Shown: positions 32,804-40,547 of the stretch, piece after piece
Position numbering within the stretch: position 1 is the stretch's first letter
Layout of the letters: each line of letters starts with the position of its first letter
Origin: Bifidobacterium longum subsp. infantis ATCC 15697 = JCM 1222 = DSM 20088
GTDB taxonomy: Bacteria > Actinomycetota > Actinomycetes > Actinomycetales > Bifidobacteriaceae
NCBI RefSeq assembly: GCF_000269965.1
Contig: NC_017219.1
Location: 1,488,001-1,552,000, forward strand
Direction of reading: 5' to 3'
Length of the DNA stretch: 64,000 nucleotides
Made by a program: the position numbers and the translations under genes
Notes under the pieces: model-generated
The model's input: the letters and a program-made list of their open reading frames with translations, nothing else
Database searches by the model: none
Told to the model about the DNA's origin: nothing

Positions 32804-33886
32804 AATCCGAATCCATCTCCGCCGCCACGCAACGCACGTCCTCGATCCGGCACGCCTCCAACGTGGCGCCGCTGCCGGCGAACGGCTCCAACACGAGCCC
32901 GTCCGGCGGCGTGACCAGACGCACCAGCCAGCGCATCAGTTCCAACGGTTTCACCGTCGGATGGAGGATCCCGTCCACGGTCAGCCTCTCCCCCGGTCCC
33001 GCCTTCGGACAATACCGGAACACGGGATAGAAGCGGGATGCGCCGCCGGCATCATCGTATTCCGCACCCGTATGGGTCATGCTCCAGCCGTCACCGGGTT
33101 TCGTGCTTGCGCGTGGTTTGCCTTTTCGACTGACGGTGACGCCGGACTGTCGGTCGAGTTCCTTGGCCGTGGATTGGTCGAACAGCATGTTCGGCGTGAA
33201 ACGGGCTTCGGCCGTGTAGTCGGTGCGATCCGCTTTGTCCGCGCCGTAGATGTGGTTGTCGCGCGGGCCGGAGTTGAAGTCGGCATGCCGGTTCTTGTTC
33301 TTCGACTCCTTCTCATCTGCCGTGTTGCGGAATGGGATGCGGCATGCGTCGATATGCAGTGCGCCCGTCCCGTGTCCGAGCAGATTGTGGTCGAGTGTCC
33401 CGTCCAACGGCTTGCGTGCGAGGCAGATGGGTTCGTGCGCGGGCTTCAGCTGGCTGTACCAGCCGGACCATTGTTCGCCCTGTTCGGTGGCGAGCGCATC
33501 CCATTCGGATTTCGTCTTGCCGCCGTTCGCGGTGCTGGAACCTCCGAAGCCGTTGGTGTCCGAATATCCTGCGCCAGCATGACCTTTACCGGCCACATGG
33601 GTGCGTTCCGCACCCAATTCCCTGTCCACGAGCAGTCTCGCATCCGAACCGTGTGGCATGCCGCTTGCGTACACCCAGTCGATCTGGTCGCGGATTTCGA
33701 AGCCCGCGTCCTCGATCGCGCAGGCGAGCCGATGATATGTGCGGCTGGCGGCAAACGCGGCCACGTGCCCTCCCGGCTTCAGGACGCGCAGAATGTCCTT
33801 CCACAGGATTACGTCGAATGCGATGCCCGTCGAATCGAAGCCCAGGTTCATGAAACCGATCTCGTACGGCGGGTCGGTGACCGGTT
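32796..33886 (-). pseudogene. DPPY DNA methyltransferase, truncated at both ends
   Basis: The minus strand reads VTDPPYEIGFMNLGF, HVAAFAASRTYHRLACAIED, HPTVKPLELMRWLVRLV, FAGSGATLEACRIEDVRCVA, EMDSDYVR, nearly identical to the methyltransferase at 28360. The first about 33 residues were lost to a tnpB element (33883 onward) and the last about 17 to the junction with integrase 2. It retains a segment (GAERTHVAGKGHAGAGYSDT and following) missing from the 28360 copy. Not expected to function. Confidence 0.8.
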
Positions 33887-35496
33887 TGGCGGCGCAAGCC
33901 CCGTCTTTTAAGGCTGGGGTGAGCCGCCACTTCTTTGATTAATCACTGTTTCCGTGGCAAGGTTTATAGCATGAGCCAGAAGGTACGAATCATCAAAGTC
34001 AGGCATGCGGGCGCATCCGTGTACCTTGGCGACGATTCATGCCGCAACCATTGCTGGACGCGCAATCCCGAACGTATCATGGACTGGCTGTGCGATGGTT
34101 GGCGCACCCGTTTCAACCAGCATCGGGAGCATCGGACAATCCGCCGCTACATGGAGGACGTGGAATCCCGTGAGCGCATGTGGGTGGACGTTCCCTTGGG
34201 TGGGGCGACCGTCGGGGAGCCGTTCAAGGACAGCGAGGCTCGAATCCGGTGTTCTTGGCTCGCATGCATTCCCTCCGCCGTTCTCGCCAGTCCCATGCGC
34301 GTGGAGAATTCGGAATGGTATGCCGCGTTGAAGCGCAAGAAGATTAATGGCGGTCGTGTTCCGGGGTTCAAATCCCGCAAACGCGCCCCCCAGTATTTCG
34401 TATGTTGGCGCAACCAGAACAAGACCGGCAACGCCGTCTACCATCAGGTGTCACGCAAGCGTGGCGTGGTCGTAATCACCGGAAGCGTGAAAAAGGAATT
34501 CCGCAAGCCGGGCGAAACGGGATGCCGTTGGATGCTCTCCATCCACGTGCGCGTCAGCCAACCCGTCAGGGATTACACGAGCGTGGCGGTGAATTGGACG
34601 GAACGCACTCTGGCGTTCACCAACGAACCGTCGCCCATCCGACGGAATGCCGCCGGCAAGCAGACCGGTATCGACCGTGGCTGCGTCCACACATTGGCCT
34701 TGTCGAATGGAACCATGCTGGACATGCCGCAACCGTCCGAACGGGAGAAGCGAGAGTATCTGCGCCTGCAACGCAAGCTCGCCCGACAAGACATGACCAA
34801 CAGCCGACGTGGCGGGAAAACCGCGAAATTCCAGTCGAAACGACGCAAACTCACATTGAAGCGCATGAGTTCGATACGCCGCCGCATCAACAACCGCAAG
34901 GACGATTGGGTCGCGAAGACCACGACCCGACTGGTCGAAGACTACGACCTCATCGCCTTGGAAGCGTTGAACACCCGGCAGATGACCCGCAAGCCGAAAC
35001 CGAAACAGGACCCCGACCATAAGGGACGCTACCTGCGCAACGGTTCGGCGGCCAAAGCGGGATTGAACCGCAGTATCCTCGGCAACCGTTGGACGGACAT
35101 CCAGGACAAACTCGAATACAAGACCCGTCTCGCCGGGACCCGGCTCATACTGGTCAACCCGGCGTACACGTCCCAGACCTGCAACCGTTGCGGCCATGTC
35201 GCAAAGGAGAACCGTGAGAGCCAAGCGGTCTTCCACTGCGTCACCTGCGGCAACAAGGACAATGCGGACATCAACGCGGCCAAGAACATCCTCGACCGCG
35301 CGATACACACAACCGGCATGGACGATGCCGAGGGCGTGGAGGGACACGCTTCCCGTGAAACCTGTGTTTCACGGGAAGGTTCCGTTGAAACGCCAACCCC
35401 TGCCACGCGTACGGGAAGACCCCTCCAATGAGTGAGGAACGTGTCTCACATGCGACAGGAATCCCCCGGCTTCAGCCGAGGGGAGGAAGTCAAGTG
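33883..35496 (+). mobile_element. tnpB-only element inserted in the methyltransferase relic
   Basis: The left end folds as an imperfect hairpin (GGCGGC at 33888-33893 with GCCGCC at 33923-33928, an AGCCCC/GGGGT stem inside). The right end has CCCCCGGCT/AGCCG-GGGG and ends GAAGTCAAG, the complement of the TTGAC(A/T)TCC end seen at 9306 and 37972. It carries one tnpB and no tnpA. Insertion truncated the methyltransferase copy on its left, and the 23242-like gene ends at its right side. Confidence 0.7.
33971..35431 (+). CDS. tnpB: TnpB RNA-guided nuclease (third type)
   Basis: The 486-residue protein has RuvC residues in TGIDRGCVHTLAL, LIALEALNTRQM and NADINAAKNIL, and a CNRCG...CVTCG zinc finger. 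The IDRG variant and longer N-terminus set it apart from the other two TnpBs here. ATG 33971 (MSQKVRIIKVRH) is preferred over 33935. Close to the 3' end of the gene a perfect 13-bp hairpin (35349-35361 with 35366-35378) probably belongs to the guide RNA scaffold. All active-site residues are present. Confidence 0.85.
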   Translation: MSQKVRIIKVRHAGASVYLGDDSCRNHCWTRNPERIMDWLCDGWRTRFNQHREHRTIRRYMEDVESRERMWVDVPLGGATVGEPFKDSEARIRCSWLACIPSAVLASPMRVENSEWYAALKRKKINGGRVPGFKSRKRAPQYFVCWRNQNKTGNAVYHQVSRKRGVVVITGSVKKEFRKPGETGCRWMLSIHVRVSQPVRDYTSVAVNWTERTLAFTNEPSPIRRNAAGKQTGIDRGCVHTLALSNGTMLDMPQPSEREKREYLRLQRKLARQDMTNSRRGGKTAKFQSKRRKLTLKRMSSIRRRINNRKDDWVAKTTTRLVEDYDLIALEALNTRQMTRKPKPKQDPDHKGRYLRNGSAAKAGLNRSILGNRWTDIQDKLEYKTRLAGTRLILVNPAYTSQTCNRCGHVAKENRESQAVFHCVTCGNKDNADINAAKNILDRAIHTTGMDDAEGVEGHASRETCVSREGSVETPTPATRTGRPLQ

Positions 35497-35798
35497 ATAT
35501 CCACGCTCAACCCCGATTCGACCGAACCGGACACGAACGGGATGCTAGCCGCCAGCATAGCGGCCAACGGTCTCAACCATTTCGCATCACCGCCGGACGC
35601 GATACGCTCCCCATCCACGATGGATTCGGCGATATGTCCGAACGTCTCCACGATGGCCGTGGAATCGTCGGCGCCGGAGGGAATGTCCCCTTCGCCGGTC
35701 ATGTGGGACACGCCGTCCGGGTCGAACTCCCAATCGTATTCGACTGGATTGTTGCAGGTCTCGTCATTGGTCTCCACGATGATGCGTTCAACATTCAT
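35490..35798 (-). pseudogene. truncated copy of the 23242 gene
   Basis: The minus strand encodes MNVERIIVETNDETCNNPVE, EFDPDGVSHMTGEGDIPSG and LAAMLAASIPFVSGSVESG, matching the first half of the 23242 protein (MNVERITVETNDETGNNPVE). It then runs into the right end of the tnpB element. The ATG overlaps the stop of the upstream chimeric gene (ATGA), preserving the ancestral coupling. Confidence 0.75.
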
Positions 35799-36001
35799 GA
35801 TTGCTCCTCCACCCATTGGGCCAGATAGTCGCGCACGTCGCCGGCAGTGCCTTTCACGTCGGAATCGAAACCGTCCGGCCGCCACGTGCCGTCCGACATG
35901 ACCAGCAGGTCCAGGCCGGCGGAGTGTTCGTCCCCGCGCTCGAACAGGGCGAGCAGCTGGGGGCCGTCCAGGGTGGCTATGGAATCGTCGAATCGTTCCA
36001 T
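35795..36001 (-). pseudogene. chimera of 19535-like and 22779-like genes, 68 aa
   Basis: The first 24 residues, MERFDDSIATLDGPQLLALF and on, match the start of the 19535 protein. The rest, AGLDLLVMSDGTWRPDGFDS then DVRDYLAQWVEEQ, matches the C-terminus of the 22779 protein. The join lies at CGGGGACG, present in both parents, so a deletion of the intervening genes at an 8-bp microhomology explains it. The reading frame is intact and may be expressed. Confidence 0.75.
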
Positions 36002-36038
36002 GCCCCGGGTATGCGTCCCCCTAATCAGGGAAACGGGG

Positions 36039-37382
36039 TCAGCGGCTGCGCCAGTATCCACTGACCTCATATCCGCTTCGGATATGAGGGCTCACCCAGA
36101 CGCCGCCCCCGCTGAAGGATGCCGTATTCGCCTTTGGCTTCGACATCCTTCTGTGCAGTGGCTGGATGTTCTCGTTTGCCTTCGAAACCGCCTTACGCAT
36201 GGATTCCCTCAGCGAATCGGGCAAACCGGCCGATGCCTCATCCAGATGGTCGAGAACGGCTCCCGCCATGGTCCGGGCGATATGCGCCACACGTTCCCCG
36301 TCCAAACCGGCCTCCTCCGCGAAGGCCTCCCAGTCGAATGGGGTGAGCAGTTCCGCGAATTCGACTCCGTTGATCGGCATCGCCATCTCCTGATCCACAT
36401 GAGGCCATATTCTGGTGACTGTCATGTCGTACATTGGCGCGAAACGGAACCCGTTTTCGGCAAGAACAATCGAATAGTTCTTGCCGTGGGAGTCCGAATC
36501 ACCCGACGAGACGTTGAAGGCGAGCCGGCGAACCCATTCATATCCGGTTTCATCGCTTGGGTCGAAATGGTGCAGGAAACGGACGCAGCTTGCGGCGCCG
36601 ATTTCATACTTGGATTCGGGGTCCATGCCCATGGCCTGCGCTAGATCCTCGCAATGGATTCGTCTCACGTTGTTTCCATCCACGATGCGATCGAAACGTC
36701 GGGTGATGAAAGCCTCCGCCCCATTCGCGGTGAGAATGCCATGCTCGGATACCGGCAATCCGCAAAGAGTCCCGAGCGTCAGGGCGGCATCCTCCACCCT
36801 GTGGCTGCCGGGACAATCCCTCATTTCAGGTTTGATGATATGGGTGGAGGGGATGGATGCGTTGGGCCAGAGCCAGACACCAGCACGTCGGGCGAGCGTG
36901 AACTTGGGCTGGCCTCCGGCGATGGAGAAACGGCATTTCGGCGTATCCCGCTCATAGAACTCATCCTCATCATCCCGTGCGAACCAGTTGTATCCGTTCG
37001 CACGCACGTATCCTATCTGATTGCCGATTTCCTCCTCGTCGAGGGGTTTCGCCTCGATGGGATGGTGCGGGAGTTCGGGCTTGTCCGAGAATACGAGTCC
37101 GCCTACCGTATCCGCATCCGCAAGAAGTTTGAACGTGTCCGTCGAATCCAGATGGAGTCGCGACGCCATCCTACGACGGGCGTTCTCATCGTCGGGAAGC
37201 AGGTTTTCGAGAAAGGCCGACGCCGCTTTTCCGGAGGATTTCCCGGTTCGGGGCAGACTGAGGCTTATCGGCGCGCCTTCCTTGGAATCATAGTGGAATG
37301 AAACATGTCCGCCGGAGGTTCGCATGAATTCCCCCACATGGTCCCCGTCGGTCCAGACATGCAGTCGTTCTCCTCGCATCAT
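36039..37382 (-). CDS. hipA: HipA-like toxin (serine/threonine kinase)
   Basis: The 447-residue protein is normal HipA length. Visible: N-terminal couple_hipA-like domain; FSIAGGQPKFTLARR (ATP loop region); STHIIKPEMRD; FITRRFDRIV; RIHCEDLAQAMGM; the catalytic loop SGDSDSHGKNYSI; and FAPMYDM (DFG-like metal site). HipA kinases inactivate aminoacyl-tRNA synthetases, mainly GltX, and cause growth arrest. ATGATG overlaps the hipB stop, so toxin follows antitoxin in one operon. The 3' end abuts a remnant of the mirrored gene block. It appears intact. Confidence 0.85.
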   Translation of the reverse strand: MMRGERLHVWTDGDHVGEFMRTSGGHVSFHYDSKEGAPISLSLPRTGKSSGKAASAFLENLLPDDENARRRMASRLHLDSTDTFKLLADADTVGGLVFSDKPELPHHPIEAKPLDEEEIGNQIGYVRANGYNWFARDDEDEFYERDTPKCRFSIAGGQPKFTLARRAGVWLWPNASIPSTHIIKPEMRDCPGSHRVEDAALTLGTLCGLPVSEHGILTANGAEAFITRRFDRIVDGNNVRRIHCEDLAQAMGMDPESKYEIGAASCVRFLHHFDPSDETGYEWVRRLAFNVSSGDSDSHGKNYSIVLAENGFRFAPMYDMTVTRIWPHVDQEMAMPINGVEFAELLTPFDWEAFAEEAGLDGERVAHIARTMAGAVLDHLDEASAGLPDSLRESMRKAVSKANENIQPLHRRMSKPKANTASFSGGGVWVSPHIRSGYEVSGYWRSR

Positions 37383-37681
37383 GCCTCCAGATATTCGGGC
37401 GGAACCCTATCGGGTTTGACGCCGAGTGTGGCGAACACGCGCAGGGCCGCTTCCAGCGGTACGATCCCGCATTCCGCCATATCGGTCACGATGCTTTCGG
37501 AGACGCCGCTTCTGTCCGCGATTTCTGACGGGGTTCGGCCGATTTCCGTGATTCGTGCGGAAATAATCTCGCCCGCCTTTTCCAATGAGGGCATGTCGCG
37601 AATGCCGTCATGCGATGGTTCTTCGCTGATGGAGATCTCATCGGTTTTCGACGGCAGGGCGTCGAATTCGCTGTAATCCAT
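37379..37681 (-). CDS. hipB: HipB-like antitoxin
   Basis: The 100-residue protein with helix-turn-helix TPSEIADRSGVSESIVTDMA and the downstream helix LEAALRVFATLGVKP resembles HipB/XRE antitoxins. ATG 37681 (MDYSEFDALPSKTDE) has GGAG upstream and is preferred over 37711. It should bind HipA and repress the operon. Stop overlaps the hipA start. Confidence 0.75.
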   Translation of the reverse strand: MDYSEFDALPSKTDEISISEEPSHDGIRDMPSLEKAGEIISARITEIGRTPSEIADRSGVSESIVTDMAECGIVPLEAALRVFATLGVKPDRVPPEYLEA

Positions 37682-37772
37682 TTCTCTTCCGCTCCTTTCC
37701 GGGAAAAGCATGCGTCCCGAAAACCAGAGGATTGCGAATCAGGCTGCTCGAACCATCATAACGTCGAATGCC

Positions 37773-37971
37773 TTATTCCGGCACGCGCCAGATGACGGCG
37801 ACGATGCGCGTCCCGTCCGCATACCGGTAGACGAACCGCATGTACGGGTGTTCATGCCGTCCGTGCGCGCCCACGGTGACGGGGATGCGGAACACGTCAC
37901 CCGGGTTCAGGGTGACGGGCGGGCGCAGCCCGTCGAGGCGTGCGCCCGAATATCCCTGTCCCTCCGATATA
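37773..37971 (-). pseudogene. truncated copy of the 19167 gene
   Basis: The minus strand reads GQGYSGARLDGLRPPVTLNP, DVFRIPVTVGAHG, MRFVYRYADGTRI, VIWRVPE and stop, matching the C-terminal 65 residues of the 19167 protein. Its N-terminal part is removed by the right end of a tnpB-type element starting TTGACATCC at 37972. A short remnant of the same gene's 3' end also survives at 36002-36037, beyond HipBA. Confidence 0.75.
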
Positions 37972-38041
37972 TTGACATCCTCCCCTTTCTTACGAAAGGG
38001 GATTCCCGTCGTCCGTCGGACTCTCTGCCCCGACCACCCGA
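37972..38041 (-). mobile_element. solo right end of a tnpB-type element
   Basis: TTGACATCC followed by the perfect hairpin CCCCTTTC/GAAAGGGG (37982-37989 with 37994-38001) and GATTCCCG matches the right end of the 9306 element. The element body should extend to the right but is absent. An IS30 copy begins at 38042 instead. This records a third tnpB-only insertion later deleted. Confidence 0.6.
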
Positions 38042-39195
38042 TGTCTATTTAGAGGTGCAACACCCCCTGTTGGTCCTGCAATTCCAGCAGTTCGTCGGCG
38101 AATGCCTCGGCGGGCGTCCGGTAGTCCGGCACGCGCATGGGACGGTTGTCGGCCTCGTCGACAATCTCCCGCAGTTCCCCGGCCATGTCCATCCGGATCT
38201 CGCTGCGTTCGGGCGGATACCGGCGGATCATGCCGTTCCCGTTCTCGTTGCTTCCCCGCCGCCGGCTGGAGTACGGGTCGGCGAAGCACGTGTCCATGCC
38301 CGGCCCGTCGCGCAGGCGCGTGTGGCGGGCGAACCCGGTGCCGTTGTCGTGCGTGACGCCGCCGCGCGCGCCGGCCGGCAGCGGCGAGAACATCGCCAGC
38401 CGCGCCCCGACGCTTTCCCCGGCGGTCCTGCCGGGCACGATCCCGGCCATGAGGAACCTGGTCTTCCTCTCGACCTCGGTGTGCGGGTTGCATCCGGCGC
38501 CGATCACGCCGTCGGCCTCCCAATGGCCGAAACCGCTGCGGTCTCCGGCCTCCGGCGGGCGTCCGGAGATGGGAGCCCGTCCGGGAATCGGGAAACGCGA
38601 CGTCCTCCCGCCGCCACGCCCGCGCCGCCTCCTGCTGCCGCGTGGAAGGCGGCGCGCCCGGCGCTCACGGTGATGGCGGTCGACGTAGATCCAACGGCAG
38701 ACGCTCTCCGGGCGCACGCACATGGTGGGGTCGTCGGGGAACAGGACGCGCGGCCTGCCGCCGACGGGCGGCGGCGACCAGCCGCGACGCAGCCATTCGG
38801 CCACCCGCGCCCACAGGCGTTCGCATGACAGGCGGTGGCGCCTGCGCGATCTGGCGCGCCTGCGGCCGGCCCTGCGCCGCGCGGGGCCGGCGATGTAGCA
38901 TCCGCCCGTCCACGGGCCCGTCTTCAGCCGTTTCGGCCGGCACGGCCGGCAGGACCCGTTCTCGTCGGACGGGAACCACGTGTCGCGTTCGATCTCCCTG
39001 CCGACCGTCGAGGCGTTGCGGCCGAGCATCAGACCGATCCTGCGGATGCTGGTGCCGTTGCCGATCTCGATCCGGATGACCTGGCGTTCCTCTTCCGACA
39101 GGCGCGAACATGCTTCTCCCATAGGTGCAACATCCCTTCGGACTGGTTATCTGGACAATCTCCAATCTAACGGGTGTTGCACTTTCAATTAGACA
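38042..39195 (-). mobile_element. IS30-family insertion sequence
   Basis: The ends form a 24-bp inverted repeat starting TGTCTA and finishing GCAACACCC (38042-38065 and 39172-39195, 20 of 24 matching). One transposase gene fills the element. A target duplication is not evident in the flanks (CCCGA, ACGGG), consistent with rearrangement after insertion. Confidence 0.8.
38049..39122 (-). CDS. IS30-family DDE transposase
   Basis: The 357-residue protein starts with the IS30 helix-turn-helix LSEEERQVIRIEIGNGTSIR, RIGLMLGRNASTVGREI. It then carries the DDE triad in FGHWEADGVIG, VTHDNGTGFARH and SNENGNGMIRRYPP. Arginine-rich linkers reflect high GC. The reading frame is complete, so the enzyme may be functional. 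The last codons lie in the terminal repeat. Confidence 0.85.
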   Translation of the reverse strand: MGEACSRLSEEERQVIRIEIGNGTSIRRIGLMLGRNASTVGREIERDTWFPSDENGSCRPCRPKRLKTGPWTGGCYIAGPARRRAGRRRARSRRRHRLSCERLWARVAEWLRRGWSPPPVGGRPRVLFPDDPTMCVRPESVCRWIYVDRHHRERRARRLPRGSRRRRGRGGGRTSRFPIPGRAPISGRPPEAGDRSGFGHWEADGVIGAGCNPHTEVERKTRFLMAGIVPGRTAGESVGARLAMFSPLPAGARGGVTHDNGTGFARHTRLRDGPGMDTCFADPYSSRRRGSNENGNGMIRRYPPERSEIRMDMAGELREIVDEADNRPMRVPDYRTPAEAFADELLELQDQQGVLHL

Positions 39196-39326
39196 ACGGG
39201 TGATGCCGCTGCGTTGTTGTGTTGTAGTAATATCGGATGATGTAAACACCGTCCAGTGGTTCCGACAATCGTAATCGTTCGTATTGGCTGAACGCATTTT
39301 ATTAAGGTACAGCAAAGGAGCATACC
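39196..39326. other. junction between accessory region and ABC locus
   Basis: This 131-base gap contains TATCGGATGATG (39231-39242), shared with the spacer between the integrases, and GTAAACACC. It also holds the ribosome-binding site AAGGAG for the gene at 39327. No gene is visible. Confidence 0.4.
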
Positions 39327-39860
39327 ATGAAGCGTTCCAGATCTTTAGCGGCGCTCACTCGGACCAAGCGTAGACTGATCGTCACCGTTGCGACTGCTGC
39401 CGTGCTCCTTATATCGAGCTGTGCGGCAGTCGCAATGGTGCAATTTTACCAAGCGGATTACCAAGCTTTGGAGCAACGTGGGGCAACGCGCAAGACCCTT
39501 GATTCTTTTCGTGCCCTCAGTACTGCGGATGGGCTTTTCGATATGCCCGAGTTAGACACTCGAAACACTGAGGAATCACGAATCAACGCCACCTACATGG
39601 TGTCTCAGATGGTGGGCGAGAATCATGACAAGGTATCTACTCAACGCACTCTGGATTCCCTATACGCTTATGCCAAGGATGAACGGAATCCGCTTGCCAT
39701 GAGACTAAAGGCCTATTCTGACTGGCACCGAGCAAAGTTCCTGCATATCCCGTCCGGTGATCAAGAAACTCTTCGGTTGCAAGAACTCGACTCAAATGAT
39801 CGCGATAGATGGTTCACGGACTGGCGTGTGCAGCCTGACACTCACCTATTACGCCTATAG
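39327..39860 (+). CDS. membrane-anchored hypothetical protein, 177 aa
   Basis: A basic N-terminus (MKRSRSLAALTRTKRRL) leads into one hydrophobic helix (IVTVATAAVLLISSCAAVAM), then a long charged outside domain with helices (DSFRALSTADGLFDM, TQRTLDSLYAYAKDERN). The Cys in the helix is not a clear lipobox. It starts 18 bases before an ABC ATPase operon and probably works with it. GC content is lower than the flanks, suggesting acquisition. Confidence 0.6.
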   Translation: MKRSRSLAALTRTKRRLIVTVATAAVLLISSCAAVAMVQFYQADYQALEQRGATRKTLDSFRALSTADGLFDMPELDTRNTEESRINATYMVSQMVGENHDKVSTQRTLDSLYAYAKDERNPLAMRLKAYSDWHRAKFLHIPSGDQETLRLQELDSNDRDRWFTDWRVQPDTHLLRL

Positions 39861-39878
39861 ATCGGGGGCAGCGCCATT

Positions 39879-40547
39879 ATGATGCGGGGCATCGAAAGCA
39901 GCGTTCTCGTCTTCGACCACGTGTCGAAACGTTATGCAAGGGACAAAAACCGCCGGTTCGTTCTCGGACCGATATCCTTTTCGCTGGAGTGTGGGGAAGT
40001 TCTTAGAATTCAAGGCGATTCCGGTTCCGGAAAGACAACGGTTCTCAGAATCGCGGGTCTTCTTACGGTGCCGGATCGCGGCGGCGTACATGTGTGCGGA
40101 GAAAAGGCGACCACTGAGAAATCCCGCAATCGGCTTCGCGCCGCCTGCATCGGAATCGTTTTTCAGGATGCGAACTTGTTTGGTCATCTGACGGTGTTAC
40201 AGAACCTTCTTGTTGCGGATCAAGGGAAAGGGAACAGCGCAGAATGCCTTGAGTTGCTTTCCCGGTTTGGAATTCGGCGGCTGGCGAATGTGAAGGCGGG
40301 CAGGATTTCCGGCGGCGAACTTCAACGTGCCGGAATATGCCGTGCGCTGATTAACAGGCCTCGGCTGCTTTTGCTGGATGAGCCCACGGCATCGCTCGAT
40401 GACGCGGCCGCCGATGAGGTGGCATCGGCCATTCGCATGCTGAGGGAAAGGGGTGTGGCGATTTTGCTGGCCAGCCACGATCCTCGTCTGGATGGGTTGG
40501 AGTCCCAATCGCTGCGTCTTGAGGCCGGGAAGGTGGTTGTGAGCTGA
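39879..40547 (+). CDS. ABC transporter ATP-binding protein
   Basis: The 222-residue ATPase has Walker A GDSGSGKTT, Q-loop GIVFQDANLFGHLTV, signature ISGGELQRAGICRAL, Walker B LLLLDEPTASLD and switch histidine LASHD. It is of the MacB/LolD type that powers FtsX-like permeases, exporting peptides, antibiotics or lipoproteins. It overlaps the permease gene by one base. Confidence 0.85.
   Translation: MMRGIESSVLVFDHVSKRYARDKNRRFVLGPISFSLECGEVLRIQGDSGSGKTTVLRIAGLLTVPDRGGVHVCGEKATTEKSRNRLRAACIGIVFQDANLFGHLTVLQNLLVADQGKGNSAECLELLSRFGIRRLANVKAGRISGGELQRAGICRALINRPRLLLLDEPTASLDDAAADEVASAIRMLRERGVAILLASHDPRLDGLESQSLRLEAGKVVVS

Noticed and set aside
31797..33911. 704-residue fused protein from integrase 2 onward
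   Set aside because: After 32803 the frame is the antisense of a methyltransferase relic, so the fusion is a chance open frame.
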